From assembly GCF_000331025.1 (NCBI RefSeq), contig NC_020055.1:1275370-1339369 (forward strand): a stretch of DNA of 64,000 nt, written 5' to 3'. The stretch comes from Maridesulfovibrio hydrothermalis AM13 = DSM 14728 (GTDB lineage: Bacteria > Desulfobacterota > Desulfovibrionia > Desulfovibrionales > Desulfovibrionaceae). The position numbers and the translations under genes are program-made. A model generated the notes under the pieces. That model was not told the origin of the DNA and did not search any database. It saw nothing but the letters and a program-made list of their open reading frames with translations. Below are positions 26,012 through 35,457 of the stretch, in pieces; the first letter of the stretch is position 1, and the number at the start of each line of letters is the position of its first letter.

Positions 26012-27967
26012 CTATATATCCCAATGATCAAGCCATGATTGGAAGACTAAAATATTCCAGATCCGGTATTGGTTGTCTTTTTTCCCGCTTAAGTGCTCAT
26101 TCCAGATCCGGCGGATTTCTCCGATATTGAAAAAGCCGTCAAGTTCCAGTCTGTTCGGGGAGATAAGCCCTTCGGCCCATTCGCGCAAGGGTCCGCGCAG
26201 CCAGCTGTCAATGGGAATACCGAATCCCATTTTAGGTCGTTCAATAAGCTCTCTGGGCACATGCTTGTATAGTATCTGGCGCAGGGCATGCTTGCCATGT
26301 CCGTTCTGAATGCGCAAATGCATGGGCAGTCGCTGCGAGAATTCAACTACCTCATGATCGAGAAAAGGCGCGCGGGTTTCAAGACTGACAGCCATAGCGG
26401 CCCGATCCACCTTGGTGAGGATATCGTCGGGCAGATAAGTGGCGGCGTCCATGTACTGCATCCATGCGGTCAGGTTGTTCTGTGAAGGCTGCATGTCTGT
26501 GTTTTGGAACGGGCTGTTAAATTCTCTGTCTGGAACTGCATCTTCGGGGTTTTGCCAGTTGGATGTGATGGCTTTGTAATATTCTGCGGCAGATTCAGCA
26601 GCCATTACATCGGCCAGTTTGTGCAGCTTTTGTCCGGGCAGACGCATTTGCAGGCCGGTCGGCAATAGAGGTTCGTACATCTTGAAAACTCTATCCCAGC
26701 TTGCAGGGGAAATATTTGCAATGGACCGCGCGCCGATTATGCGCAGCGGAATCGGGACATTTTTGAGTTTGTGCCAGAGCGAAGCTCCCTTGATGTGCCG
26801 GTTGTAACCTGCGAAAAGTTCGTCACCGCCATCTCCGGACAGAGCAACGGTTACGTGTTCGCGGGTCATGCGGGAGACCAGATGGGTTGGAATCTGTGAG
26901 GCATCGGAAAAAGGCTGATCCCATATATGGGGAATCTGAGGGATGATATCAAGAGCGTCTTTGGGGGAGACGTACAGCTCGGTGTGTTCAGTCCCGATAT
27001 GTCTGGCAACGGCTTTTGCATCATCTGCTTCGTTGTATGCTTCGTCATCAAAGCCGATGGTAAAGGTCTTGACCGGAGACAGAGCGCACTGCTGCATAAG
27101 GGCAACGATAAGCGAGGAGTCTATACCACCTGAAAGGAAGGCTCCGAGCGGCACATCAGATATCATTTCTCTTTCGATCACCTTGAGCAGCAGGTCTTCA
27201 AGAGTTTCGATGATATTTTCATCCGGCGCAGTGAATATTTTGTTTTCAGCATCACGGGCGCAGTCTAAAAGAGACCAGTATTGTTGCGGCTCAGATATTG
27301 AACCGTCTGGCTGAATTATGATCCATGTGCCGGGCATGAGGCAATGGACGTCTTTGAATATTGTGCGCGGAGCCGGTACATAGTGATAGCGCAGGTATGA
27401 TGCCAGCGAGTGGCGGTCAATATTTTTTACAAAGGACTCGTGGGCCATGAGGGCTTTGAGTTCTGAGCCGAAAAGAAAGGTGTCACCTTGGTTGGAGTAG
27501 TAGAGCGGTTTTTCTCCCATGCGGTCTCTGGCGAGAAAAAGCTGTCTGTTTTCGCGATCCCAGAGGGCAATGGAAAACATACCGTTAAAAGATTTTACAG
27601 CTTTTTCAAAGCCCCATTGTTCGAATGCTTCGAGCATTACTTCTGTATCAGAATGCCCGCGCCAGCCTCTGAATCCTTCAGCTTGTTCCAGCTTGGCTCG
27701 AAGTTCACGATAATTATATATCTCACCGTTAAAAACCGTAACGTAGCGTCTGGAGCAGCTGTGCATGGGCTGCACACCTTCATCGGTAAGGTCTATGATG
27801 GCAAGACGGCGGTGATCAAGTGCTATGCCGGACTCTGGATCGGACCATTGTCCATGCCCGTCAGGGCCTCGATGGTTTTGGGCTTCACCCATTTTCCGGG
27901 CAATTCTTTCGAGTTGTCCGGTGCCGGTGCTGTGTGAAAAATCAATGAGTCCGGCTATTGCGCACAT
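26012..27967 (-). CDS. asnB: Glutamine-dependent asparagine synthetase-type amidotransferase
   Basis: The 651-residue protein keeps the N-terminal nucleophile Cys2 (MCAIAGL) and the glutaminase segments NHRGPDGHGQW and FNGEIYNYREL. The synthetase domain has the ATP pyrophosphatase loop LSGGIDSSLIVAL near residue 268 and LSGDGGDELFAGYNRH. Enzymes of this family make asparagine, but in O-antigen loci they can amidate sugar carboxylates (WbpS-type). Position between KdsD and the PglA-like enzyme, in a region that also makes diamino-uronic acids, makes sugar amidation a credible alternative. The sequence cannot decide between the two. Confidence 0.88.
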   Translation of the reverse strand: MCAIAGLIDFSHSTGTGQLERIARKMGEAQNHRGPDGHGQWSDPESGIALDHRRLAIIDLTDEGVQPMHSCSRRYVTVFNGEIYNYRELRAKLEQAEGFRGWRGHSDTEVMLEAFEQWGFEKAVKSFNGMFSIALWDRENRQLFLARDRMGEKPLYYSNQGDTFLFGSELKALMAHESFVKNIDRHSLASYLRYHYVPAPRTIFKDVHCLMPGTWIIIQPDGSISEPQQYWSLLDCARDAENKIFTAPDENIIETLEDLLLKVIEREMISDVPLGAFLSGGIDSSLIVALMQQCALSPVKTFTIGFDDEAYNEADDAKAVARHIGTEHTELYVSPKDALDIIPQIPHIWDQPFSDASQIPTHLVSRMTREHVTVALSGDGGDELFAGYNRHIKGASLWHKLKNVPIPLRIIGARSIANISPASWDRVFKMYEPLLPTGLQMRLPGQKLHKLADVMAAESAAEYYKAITSNWQNPEDAVPDREFNSPFQNTDMQPSQNNLTAWMQYMDAATYLPDDILTKVDRAAMAVSLETRAPFLDHEVVEFSQRLPMHLRIQNGHGKHALRQILYKHVPRELIERPKMGFGIPIDSWLRGPLREWAEGLISPNRLELDGFFNIGEIRRIWNEHLSGKKDNQYRIWNILVFQSWLDHWDI

Positions 27968-27972
27968 CTTGA

Positions 27973-28974
27973 TTAACCTCTTTGGTTATCTGCAAATTTT
28001 AGTCGACCTTTGCCCAGCAGATCATGAAGGTGGATCATGCCGGAAATAGTTCCGGACTCTGTGACAACGGGCAGGACTGTGATTTCTTTTGCCTCCATAA
28101 TGTCTAAAGCTTGCGCTGCGGACATGTCCGGAGTGATTCGTAAAGGATTCTGAGCCATAACTTCGCAGGCCGGGCGGTCTATATCAAACTGCCCTGTACA
28201 GACAAGCCTGCGTACATCACCATCGGTGATGACTCCGCTGAGTTTACCCGATTCTGCTGTGAGTGCCACAAGGCCCAGTCTGCCTTTATCAAGAATAAGC
28301 AGAGCATCCTTGAGGCGGCTCTGCTGCGGCGCAGCAGGGATGTTATCAGTGTGCATAAGTTCGCTGATACACAGGGTCAGCCTGCGTCCAAGTGAACCGC
28401 CGGGATGAAATTTCTTGAAATCCTTGTCGTCAAAGGACTTGTGGTCCATAAGACATACCGCCAGAGCATCACCCATAGCCAGTGCCGCAGTGGTGCTTGA
28501 CGTGGGAGCAAGTCCGTGAGAGCAGGCTTCGCATGGTACTTTGGTTTTTACAACAATATCTGAGAGCCGGCCCATGGAGGACTGAGCTTCGGAGGTTATG
28601 GAAATGATTTTGGTGCCGAATGAACGGATTGCGGGCAGCAGTGAATTAAGCTCGTCCGTTTCACCGCTGTTGGAGATGGCAATAACCACATCCTCGGCCC
28701 GTACCATGCCGAGGTCTCCGTGTGCTCCCTCTACAGGATGTAGGAAAAAAGAAGGGGTTCCGGTACTGGACATCGTGGCAGCAATTTTGCGGCCCACAAG
28801 TCCGGATTTGCCAAGCCCTGTTATTATTACCCGTCCTTTACATCCGGCGAGCATTTCAACTGCTTTGGCAAAGCTTAGGTCCAGATCATTGCGGATGGCG
28901 GCCAGACCGTTTTCTTCTATTTTAAGGACTTCGCGTCCTCTTTCAATAAAGTCAGCAAGCTGCTTTTCTGTCAT
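27973..28974 (-). CDS. kdsD: D-arabinose 5-phosphate isomerase (KdsD/KpsF)
   Basis: From the ATG at 28974 (CAGGT upstream) the protein is 333 residues, the usual size. Using an earlier in-frame start would add 42 residues with no family match. The SIS isomerase domain shows VIITGLGKSGLVGRKIAAT, SSTGTPSFFLHPVEGAHGD and ISNSGETDEL, then PCEACSHGLAPTSSTTA. Residues about 205-330 are a CBS pair. It converts ribulose 5-phosphate to arabinose 5-phosphate for Kdo synthesis. No kdsA, kdsB or kdsC is near, so it may serve lipid A core synthesis made elsewhere. Confidence 0.9.
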   Translation of the reverse strand: MTEKQLADFIERGREVLKIEENGLAAIRNDLDLSFAKAVEMLAGCKGRVIITGLGKSGLVGRKIAATMSSTGTPSFFLHPVEGAHGDLGMVRAEDVVIAISNSGETDELNSLLPAIRSFGTKIISITSEAQSSMGRLSDIVVKTKVPCEACSHGLAPTSSTTAALAMGDALAVCLMDHKSFDDKDFKKFHPGGSLGRRLTLCISELMHTDNIPAAPQQSRLKDALLILDKGRLGLVALTAESGKLSGVITDGDVRRLVCTGQFDIDRPACEVMAQNPLRITPDMSAAQALDIMEAKEITVLPVVTESGTISGMIHLHDLLGKGRLKFADNQRG

Positions 28975-29113
28975 TTGATACCTGTGTTGTAGAGAGTGCT
29001 GTCGAATTTCTCTCTGGCTGGCGTAAGAAATATTTAAGAGCTGATCATATTCAACATATGCAGGCTTTTGAATATTTCCAGCCATTACGCCTGAGGGCAA
29101 TTAGGCAGTATTC

Positions 29114-30325
29114 TCATTTTACGAGAGTCGTCAGATCGAAAATAGGACCCATAATTGCGACAACGATAAAGGCTATGAGCATGCCGATAAACAGCAGGAG
29201 CATTGGCTCAGCCAGCGCAACTACGCGTTTCATGAAGTTATCCACGTCACGTTCGAAAATATTACCCATGCGTTGCAGAAATTTGCCCAGTTCACCTGAT
29301 TTTTGTCCGGCAGTGAGGGTGAGAATGTAAATGTCCGGATAAATTTTCTGCTCGGCAAGAACTGCGCTTAAAGAGCGTCCGGTGGCAACCTCGTCCCGTG
29401 CCTCGCCCATCTTTTTTCTGAAAAAAGTTGAACTTACTGCATTTGCGGAACTCTCCATGCCCTGCACGAGTGGAATACCGGCATCAATCTGGAACCCGAG
29501 AATACCGGAAAAACGGGCCAAAGTGCTTTTCTGCACCAATGGTATTTTCCAGAGCAGGGCATCAACACTTTCCCGAAATTTAGGAACTGATTTGTAGGCA
29601 CTTACAAGAGCAAAAATTACTGCAAGAGGAATGATCAGAGCCATAGGGCCGAGGTTCTCAAGCGTGTTCCCCAGTGCTACAACAATTTTTGTGGAAGTGG
29701 GCAGTTCGCCTTTTGCGGCTTTGAATATACCGGTTATTTTAGGCAAAACTTCGGAAAGCAGAAAGTATACCGCTCCCATACCGATCATTAAAATAACAAC
29801 AGGATAAACCATCGCGGTCATGAGGCGTCCGCTTACTTCAGCGCGTTCTTCTTCGTATTTTGCAATATTTTCGAGAACATCGCCAAGTTTACCTACAGAT
29901 TCAGCTACTTGAACCATGCCGACATAGACCTGCGGGAAAACCTTCGGATACTTGGCAAGGCAGGATGAAAAGCTTTCACCCGATTGAACCGCATCGCGTA
30001 TCTCCATCCATGTGTGGCTGGATTTACCGCCGGTCATGCGGGCCATCATGTCCAGTGACTGGGCCAGTGCGGTTCCGCTCTGAATAAGAATTCCAAGGTA
30101 ATAAAAGGATTCACCAAGGCGGATTTTACTCCCCATAGACATGGAGGATGCAAGTGAGCGGGCTGAACTTTTCTCTTTCTGTCCGGACTTAACCTGCTCA
30201 AGGCGTAGTGGCATAAGCCCTTTGCTCTGCAAAGTGGCAAAAGCTTTGGATTGTGAAGAAGCCTCCACAAAACCTTTTTTCTTTTTACCTTCGTTTGTAA
30301 CCGCTCTATATTGATAAGTGGGCAT
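29114..30325 (-). CDS. gspF: Type II secretion inner-membrane platform protein GspF
   Basis: The 403-residue protein begins MPTYQYRAVTNEGKKKKGFV and has two T2SS-F repeats (about residues 70-195 and 275-395). There are three membrane segments: MVYPVVILMIGMGAVYFLL, PMALIIPLAVIFALV and a C-terminal MLLLFIGMLIAFIVVAIMGP. This is the standard GspF layout. It forms the inner-membrane platform that interacts with the GspE ATPase, which is not in this window. It is 15 bases downstream of gspC and transcribed away from the main pseudopilin operon at 34975. Confidence 0.93.
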   Translation of the reverse strand: MPTYQYRAVTNEGKKKKGFVEASSQSKAFATLQSKGLMPLRLEQVKSGQKEKSSARSLASSMSMGSKIRLGESFYYLGILIQSGTALAQSLDMMARMTGGKSSHTWMEIRDAVQSGESFSSCLAKYPKVFPQVYVGMVQVAESVGKLGDVLENIAKYEEERAEVSGRLMTAMVYPVVILMIGMGAVYFLLSEVLPKITGIFKAAKGELPTSTKIVVALGNTLENLGPMALIIPLAVIFALVSAYKSVPKFRESVDALLWKIPLVQKSTLARFSGILGFQIDAGIPLVQGMESSANAVSSTFFRKKMGEARDEVATGRSLSAVLAEQKIYPDIYILTLTAGQKSGELGKFLQRMGNIFERDVDNFMKRVVALAEPMLLLFIGMLIAFIVVAIMGPIFDLTTLVK

Positions 30326-30340
30326 TCTTTGGCTTGGTTC

Positions 30341-31117
30341 CTACTTTAATTCAACAACCAGAGATAACATCTGGCCTTTGCGTTCCACATCAATATATAT
30401 TGCTGATGCGCCGCTGAGTGATCCGTATATCTGTAGAAGTTTGGTCGGTCCGGTGATCATTTCACCGTTTACGCGCATGAGCACGTCACCGTTTTCAAGG
30501 CCGAGTTTTTTAAGCAGGGAGTTGGTCTTGATGTTGGTTACACGGAAGCCCTGAGTCTTGCCGTTTTTGCTGTTGGGCTTGAAAAGAGCCTGATTAAGAA
30601 ATGCATTCGGATCTTCAAGGACTTCAGATGCCTGCGCCCGTTCAACAATAATTTTGTTGGTTTTACCGCGAACCAGTTTCAGGCTTTGAACCTGATCCCA
30701 CATGGCGATTCGCTTTTCTTCGCGGCCATATTTCCAGATAACGTATCGCGGTTTTATTTCATAGAGAGTCCAGCCTTCATACTCTTCTCCTTCACGCAGG
30801 ATAACCGTTTCAGATTTAATTCTGAAAACAGCCATGTCGCTTTTTCCGGTGATGATGCCGACTAAATTCCATGTAGTAGGGGTTACCGTGGCCTTTTTTT
30901 GAATCTCAGCAGGGTTATCAAGACCTAATATGTTGCGTTCTAAGATCAATTTAGAGTCTTTGGAAATTTTGTCCGCGGCATCAGTTGAGAATCCTTTCCC
31001 TAAAATAGGGGCCGTGGGTTTAGGCAGCGGGATAAAGGACGCAACAAGATAAGCCACAGCCAGCCCGAAAGTGAGCGGCCATAGCCATGCCGGAAATTTG
31101 GTGGCTTTCAGCTCCAT
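30341..31117 (-). CDS. gspC: Type II secretion protein GspC with PDZ domain
   Basis: The 258-residue protein has one N-terminal membrane helix (WLWPLTFGLAVAYLVASFI). A homology region follows (LIGIITGKSDMAVFRI-like tract near residues 90-110, GEEYEGWTLYEIKPRYVIW). A C-terminal PDZ domain starts about residue 190 (GFRVTNIKTNSLLKKLGLE, NGDVLMRVNGEMI). GspC links the inner-membrane platform to the secretin GspD. The protein is immediately upstream of gspF. No secretin gene is found in the window. Confidence 0.87.
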   Translation of the reverse strand: MELKATKFPAWLWPLTFGLAVAYLVASFIPLPKPTAPILGKGFSTDAADKISKDSKLILERNILGLDNPAEIQKKATVTPTTWNLVGIITGKSDMAVFRIKSETVILREGEEYEGWTLYEIKPRYVIWKYGREEKRIAMWDQVQSLKLVRGKTNKIIVERAQASEVLEDPNAFLNQALFKPNSKNGKTQGFRVTNIKTNSLLKKLGLENGDVLMRVNGEMITGPTKLLQIYGSLSGASAIYIDVERKGQMLSLVVELK

Positions 31118-31210
31118 ATTAATAAGATATCCTAAAAAGTTGTCTGCTGTACTTTATTGGTAAATCTGGCACACAGAATTTTTACTTTTGCAGAGCTTGT
31201 CCTAAGGACA

Positions 31211-32116
31211 TTACTCCTTTATTTCAGCGTAAGAATGGTAGTTGTTTTTGATCCACTTGTCCATCCCCTTGGTGTCATGGTAAATATCCAGTCTTAAAAG
31301 CTTTTTCCGGACGGTCTTGGCGGAGCTATAATAAAAAAGCCTTACTTTTCTGGAAAGTCTGGCACTGAAAACATTTTGAGTGCCTTTTACTTTATGAATA
31401 TTCATACCCGGTGTGCCTGAATCTTGAACATCAAAACGAATCAGGGTTTCGATTACCTTTTTAAAAAGTTTGAACTGGGTAGAATAAACCTTTTCAAGGT
31501 CCGCAATAAAGCTCGGCATAGCCTCACTTTTTGTCAGCAGAGATTCAAGGATTTCAGTTAATTTTTCAAATCCTTTGCCATCGGTTCTGCCTGTCTTGGA
31601 AAGCTCTTCAAGTCTGCGCTGCTCACCTTGAAGGTGTTCAACTTCTTCCTCCAGAAGCTGGTGGTAGCCTTTAAATTCTTCCATCTCCGATATAAGCGTA
31701 TTGATCTGTTCTGCGCTTTTTTTACTTTTACCAAGGTAGAAGTGAAGCATACGCAGCAAATGATCTTCAGTTACCGGTTTGGGGATGAAATAGGTGAAAA
31801 CATCTGACTGAGCTTCGTCAGTTGCTTCCGCATCCATGCCGGTAAGCAGGATGACGGGAATATACGGATATTCTTCACGGATAAACGGAATAATGTCCAC
31901 TCCGCTCAGCCCGGAGCCTTCAAAGTGTACATCGAGCAGGATAACATCCGGCTCATCGTCTGATTCTTTGAGAAAGGCCAGAAATGAAACCGGATCATAA
32001 AAGGACTTGTGTTTTTCAAGAATTCCAGCGTCCTCTAAAATCGAAACAGTATATTCGTGCAGACGGGGATCGTCATCTGCAAGTACGAAAAAATATTGAT
32101 CCTGATGGGGGGTCAT
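31211..32116 (-). CDS. Response regulator with coiled coil and RelE/ParE-like C-terminal region
   Basis: From the ATG at 32116, which overlaps the kinase stop in an ATGA, the protein is 301 residues. Residues about 8-130 are a receiver domain (VLADDDPRLHEYT, phosphoacceptor in DVILLDVHFEGSG, switch Thr in LLTGMDAE, Lys in FIPKP). A coiled coil spans about residues 140-195. The C-terminal 90 residues (LFKKVIETLIRF, ARLSRKVRLFYYSS, LLRLDIYHDTKGMDKW) recall the RelE/ParE toxin fold instead of a DNA-binding domain. Output through RNA or protein binding is possible. It pairs with the adjacent kinase and lies next to gspC. Confidence 0.75.
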   Translation of the reverse strand: MTPHQDQYFFVLADDDPRLHEYTVSILEDAGILEKHKSFYDPVSFLAFLKESDDEPDVILLDVHFEGSGLSGVDIIPFIREEYPYIPVILLTGMDAEATDEAQSDVFTYFIPKPVTEDHLLRMLHFYLGKSKKSAEQINTLISEMEEFKGYHQLLEEEVEHLQGEQRRLEELSKTGRTDGKGFEKLTEILESLLTKSEAMPSFIADLEKVYSTQFKLFKKVIETLIRFDVQDSGTPGMNIHKVKGTQNVFSARLSRKVRLFYYSSAKTVRKKLLRLDIYHDTKGMDKWIKNNYHSYAEIKE

Positions 32117-33360
32117 GATTTTTCTCCTGATGAAATCGCTCCGGCGGGTCCGAAAGTACCCAGCGGAATAAGTATACACACTTCCAGACCCTTAGAACCA
32201 AGGTCTTTTGTGTTGCTGGCTGATATGTCAAAGCCCATGTTGTCTCCGAAAAATTTTATAAAAACTGTGCCCTGCCCCATTTCTTTTCCCTGTCTCTTGG
32301 CAGAGGGAATAGCCTTTTTGAAGAGGTCAGGCAAACAGTCTTCTGCCACTCCGCCACCGGTATCGGTTACTTTGATCCGGGCATAGTTACCATATATGTC
32401 AGCAGTAATTGCAAGACGGGGTTTGAAATTTTTAAATTCTTCGCTGCCTTGTTTGAGCAGCTCAATTTGTCTAAGCTCCATTGCTGTCTGGCTGTTTCTT
32501 ATTAAATTAAGCAGTATTTCCCAAGTCTTATAGCGGTCGACGAAGATCTCTTCTTTCCTGTCTTTCCATTTGGAAAAGTTGAAGTCGGCATCCAGTCTTT
32601 GTTGAAAACGCGCTTTGTCTTTTTCCAGTTTCTCGCTGAGCTGCGCGCCCAGCTCATCAAGTTCAATTAGCTGGGGCTTGAAAGAAAGGCGGTTTTCAAG
32701 TCCCCGTAAGTGTTCAATGATGCTTTCTTCAAACGGGGTAACAATCTGATTGTAGAGTTCTCTCTCTTTCACTTTGGGCAAGTCGTTGATGATGGTGTGA
32801 ATCTGGGATTTCCATGAATTTTGAAGCACCATTAATTCATCTTTTACCATATTGGCCTTAACAATCATATCACTGGTCAGCTTTTCTGTGGCCACCATGA
32901 GTTCAAGCTGCCGCCTCCGCTGTCTTTCATTACGTATGGACTTTTCTTTATTCAGCTTGTCTTCATCAGCAGGAGATTTCCTTTTGGTCATAATAAACAT
33001 GAAGATAACAGCCACAACATATAAAGTCATAAAAGAGCGGCTAAGGAAAAGTTTAGATGAGAAATTCCCGGACATGTAAAGCAGTCTGGAAAAGATGAAA
33101 GCAAAAAAGATGTTAAAAAAACCGACATAGGTCATGGTTTCACGCCCGCCTATGCGCCATGAAAAGTAAAGGCTGGAAACCACAAGGACAATACAGAAAA
33201 TATACTGGCGGACAATGCTGTCCACTGCTAAATCAAATAAAACATAGGCCAGCACGTAAAAAGTTGCTAGTATAGGAAACCGCCAGCCGCTGCCTCTTAA
33301 GGCGCCTGGCAGTTTTGCTAATGCAGCTTTTAATTTGCTTGCTTTATTGTCTTCACTCAT
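32113..33360 (-). CDS. Membrane sensor histidine kinase
   Basis: The 415-residue protein has four to five membrane helices in residues 25-125 and no clear periplasmic domain. A long helical region follows (residues 140-270), and then a GHKL ATPase domain. The N-box is EILLNLIRNSQTAME, the G1 box VTDTGGGVAED and the G2 region GQGTVFIKFFGDNMGF. The H-box is not canonical; SQIHTIINDLPK near residue 186 is the best candidate for the phosphorylated histidine. The gene overlaps the response regulator by four bases. It diverges from the lipoprotein/gsp operon across a 199-base region, so it may control secretion. Confidence 0.8.
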   Translation of the reverse strand: MSEDNKASKLKAALAKLPGALRGSGWRFPILATFYVLAYVLFDLAVDSIVRQYIFCIVLVVSSLYFSWRIGGRETMTYVGFFNIFFAFIFSRLLYMSGNFSSKLFLSRSFMTLYVVAVIFMFIMTKRKSPADEDKLNKEKSIRNERQRRRQLELMVATEKLTSDMIVKANMVKDELMVLQNSWKSQIHTIINDLPKVKERELYNQIVTPFEESIIEHLRGLENRLSFKPQLIELDELGAQLSEKLEKDKARFQQRLDADFNFSKWKDRKEEIFVDRYKTWEILLNLIRNSQTAMELRQIELLKQGSEEFKNFKPRLAITADIYGNYARIKVTDTGGGVAEDCLPDLFKKAIPSAKRQGKEMGQGTVFIKFFGDNMGFDISASNTKDLGSKGLEVCILIPLGTFGPAGAISSGEKS

Positions 33361-33559
33361 GAGCTTGTCCCCACTTTTTTATGCCCTGATGAGGTCTTTT
33401 GCCGTAATACAGGATTATGGGCAAGGCAGATTTTTGCCGCCAGCTTGACTTTTAGACCCACTGATTTAACACATATCGATGAAAAAGCTGATTGCTATGT
33501 AGATCCATAATGTTATAGAAGATAACGTTTTTACTCTGTTCGAACGGGTTAATGCAACT
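33361..33559. promoter_or_regulatory. Divergent intergenic region between the kinase and the gsp operon
   Basis: These 199 bases separate the minus-strand kinase/regulator/gspC/gspF unit from the plus-strand lipoprotein/gspG-N unit and must hold promoters for both. An AT-rich stretch before 33560 (GATAACGTTTTTACTCTG) is visible. No confident -35/-10 pair or operator could be assigned by eye. Confidence 0.4.
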
Positions 33560-34942
33560 ATGAAATTACAATATTTGGTTTTTATTTTGATTTGTTTTGT
33601 GTTCTCAGCCGCTGGATGCGGAGGGGGCAAAGGTGCGTCTCCGGATATTGATGAACCTTATTTAACTGCCGATGAAGATCTGGACATTTCGCAGCTTGCA
33701 GGAAAACGCCCCGCAACTTTGGCCGAACTTGTCAGTTTTTCCGCTTCGCAGCAGTATTCTTCACTGGATAGTATCTACAATAGTCCTCCGGAAGGTATGG
33801 CTGGTAATTATTACGTTTTGCTTAGCGAGAGTAAAGAAGTTGTCAATCTGGCCGGTAAAGTCACCAGCTATGTGCAGAAGGGAGATATTCTGGCTGCTGG
33901 TTTTCAAAACGGGGTGATAAAGGTTTATGGCGGTTCCGGTTCCGGTTCCGGTTGCGGGGCGGTGCAGGCCGCTTCAGAGCCGGTTAATAGCATCTCGTGG
34001 TTCCCTAAGTCTAATTATCTGGCCGCCTCTTCTGCTGATAACAAGGTCGTGGAAATATTTAAAGTAAATGAATGCGCACGGGTGCGTGTTGCAGATGTGA
34101 ACAGTACTGTTGACCTGTTTGCTGTTTCACCAAAAGGAAGCTGGCTTGCTTTGGTGGATGAAGCCCGCAGGCTTTGGGTCGGACCTGTTGAAGGGAAATT
34201 ACAGCAGGTGTCCCGTTTTCTGCATCAGCCGCTCAGTCTGTCTTTTTCAGATGAGGAGGGCATTCTTATGGCTGTTGATGTGACCGGCCTGCTTTCCATG
34301 TGGAGCCCTCTTAAGCTGACTAAAATTTATGAAAGTAAAATTAAAGACGGACCTTTTGAAAGTGTTGCAGCTGACGGGCCGTACTTGAACATTGTCACTG
34401 AGAAGGGAAAAAGATTTCGCTGGGATATCGGTCAGCGTGTCCAGACAGCTTTTCATGAGTCTGTGGATGGTTTTTTCCTGAAAGATGGGGTTCTTTCATA
34501 CCATTCACCACGTAAAAGATTGTCCCGAAGGGTCTTCTTTAAGCCGGTCTCAATAGAAGTGGAAAGATCACCGTCCGGCAGAGTTTTTAAGGTTAATGAC
34601 ATTGACGGTGAGTTCAGATATTATTCCGCCGTTACCGGAGCCTTACTCAAAGGGGTTCAGGATTTTGCCGACTGGGAGCCGGTTAAGCTAGGCAGAAACT
34701 TGGACTTTTCTGTAAGAGGACATGAATTCGTACTGGCTCAGCCTATTGCGCAACGTGGTTTTCAAAGGTTGTATTGCAGGTTTATACCAAGTAAAGGTTA
34801 TTTCCTTTGGTGGGAAAAAGTTGCGCGACCTGATGATTATTTCAAATCCCGGGGCATGGTTCCCCGCCGTAATGGTATTTCTGCGCAGGCTCCTTTGAAA
34901 TGGGAGTCGTTTGAAGCCGGAAAGCTTGATATCAGGGATTAA
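33560..34942 (+). CDS. Lipoprotein with probable beta-propeller, head of gsp operon
   Basis: The 460-residue protein has a lipoprotein signal ([13 protein letters not shown], lipobox Cys at residue 20). The body has WD40/propeller-like blades, for example [36 protein letters not shown] and [14 protein letters not shown] tandem GGTTCC hexanucleotide repeat at 33932-33949 encodes Gly-Ser pairs. It lies 32 bases ahead of gspG in the same direction, suggesting a T2SS accessory or pilotin-like role at the outer membrane. No known Gsp protein with this layout comes to mind, so the function is inferred from position. Confidence 0.75.
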   Translation: MKLQYLVFILICFVFSAAGCGGGKGASPDIDEPYLTADEDLDISQLAGKRPATLAELVSFSASQQYSSLDSIYNSPPEGMAGNYYVLLSESKEVVNLAGKVTSYVQKGDILAAGFQNGVIKVYGGSGSGSGCGAVQAASEPVNSISWFPKSNYLAASSADNKVVEIFKVNECARVRVADVNSTVDLFAVSPKGSWLALVDEARRLWVGPVEGKLQQVSRFLHQPLSLSFSDEEGILMAVDVTGLLSMWSPLKLTKIYESKIKDGPFESVAADGPYLNIVTEKGKRFRWDIGQRVQTAFHESVDGFFLKDGVLSYHSPRKRLSRRVFFKPVSIEVERSPSGRVFKVNDIDGEFRYYSAVTGALLKGVQDFADWEPVKLGRNLDFSVRGHEFVLAQPIAQRGFQRLYCRFIPSKGYFLWWEKVARPDDYFKSRGMVPRRNGISAQAPLKWESFEAGKLDIRD

Positions 34943-34974
34943 ATTGCTGCCGCAAAAATACTTTAGAGGGAAAA

Positions 34975-35436
34975 ATGCAGAAAAGAAAAATTAGTATTGC
35001 TGATGCTAAAAAAAATCAGCGCGGGTTCAGTCTTATTGAACTTATGATCGTTATTGTTATTCTCGGCCTTCTTGCTTCCATGCTGGTTCCCAAAATTATG
35101 GACCGCCCCAATGAAGCCAGAGTTACCAAGGCCCAGATGGATATGAAGGCTCTTGACTCAGCTCTTAAGCTCTACAAGCTGGATACTGGAAGATATCCTT
35201 CAACCGAGCAGGGACTGAGTGCGCTTATCACTAAGCCTGAGACCCGTCCTGTGCCCCGCAACTACCGTAAAGGCGGCTACCTTGATTCAAACACCGCTCC
35301 TGTTGATCCCTGGGGATATGAATATATTTACAGAAGTCCGGGCGAAGACGGACGGCCTTATGAGCTTATATCACTCGGGGCTGACGGGATGGAAGGCGGC
35401 GAAGATTACGATGCCGACATTAAGAGCTGGGAATAG
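34975..35436 (+). CDS. gspG: Major pseudopilin GspG
   Basis: The 153-residue prepilin has the leader and cleavage site [20 protein letters not shown], with Glu at +5 after cleavage before Phe, then the GspG-type body. [30 protein letters not shown] and [16 protein letters not shown] match the calcium-binding C-terminal loop of GspG. It forms the shaft of the T2SS pseudopilus after processing by the prepilin peptidase (not in the window). AGAGGG lies before the ATG. It is followed 21 bases later by gspH. Confidence 0.96.
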   Translation: MQKRKISIADAKKNQRGFSLIELMIVIVILGLLASMLVPKIMDRPNEARVTKAQMDMKALDSALKLYKLDTGRYPSTEQGLSALITKPETRPVPRNYRKGGYLDSNTAPVDPWGYEYIYRSPGEDGRPYELISLGADGMEGGEDYDADIKSWE

Positions 35437-35457
35437 TGTATAATCATCGGATTTCTT

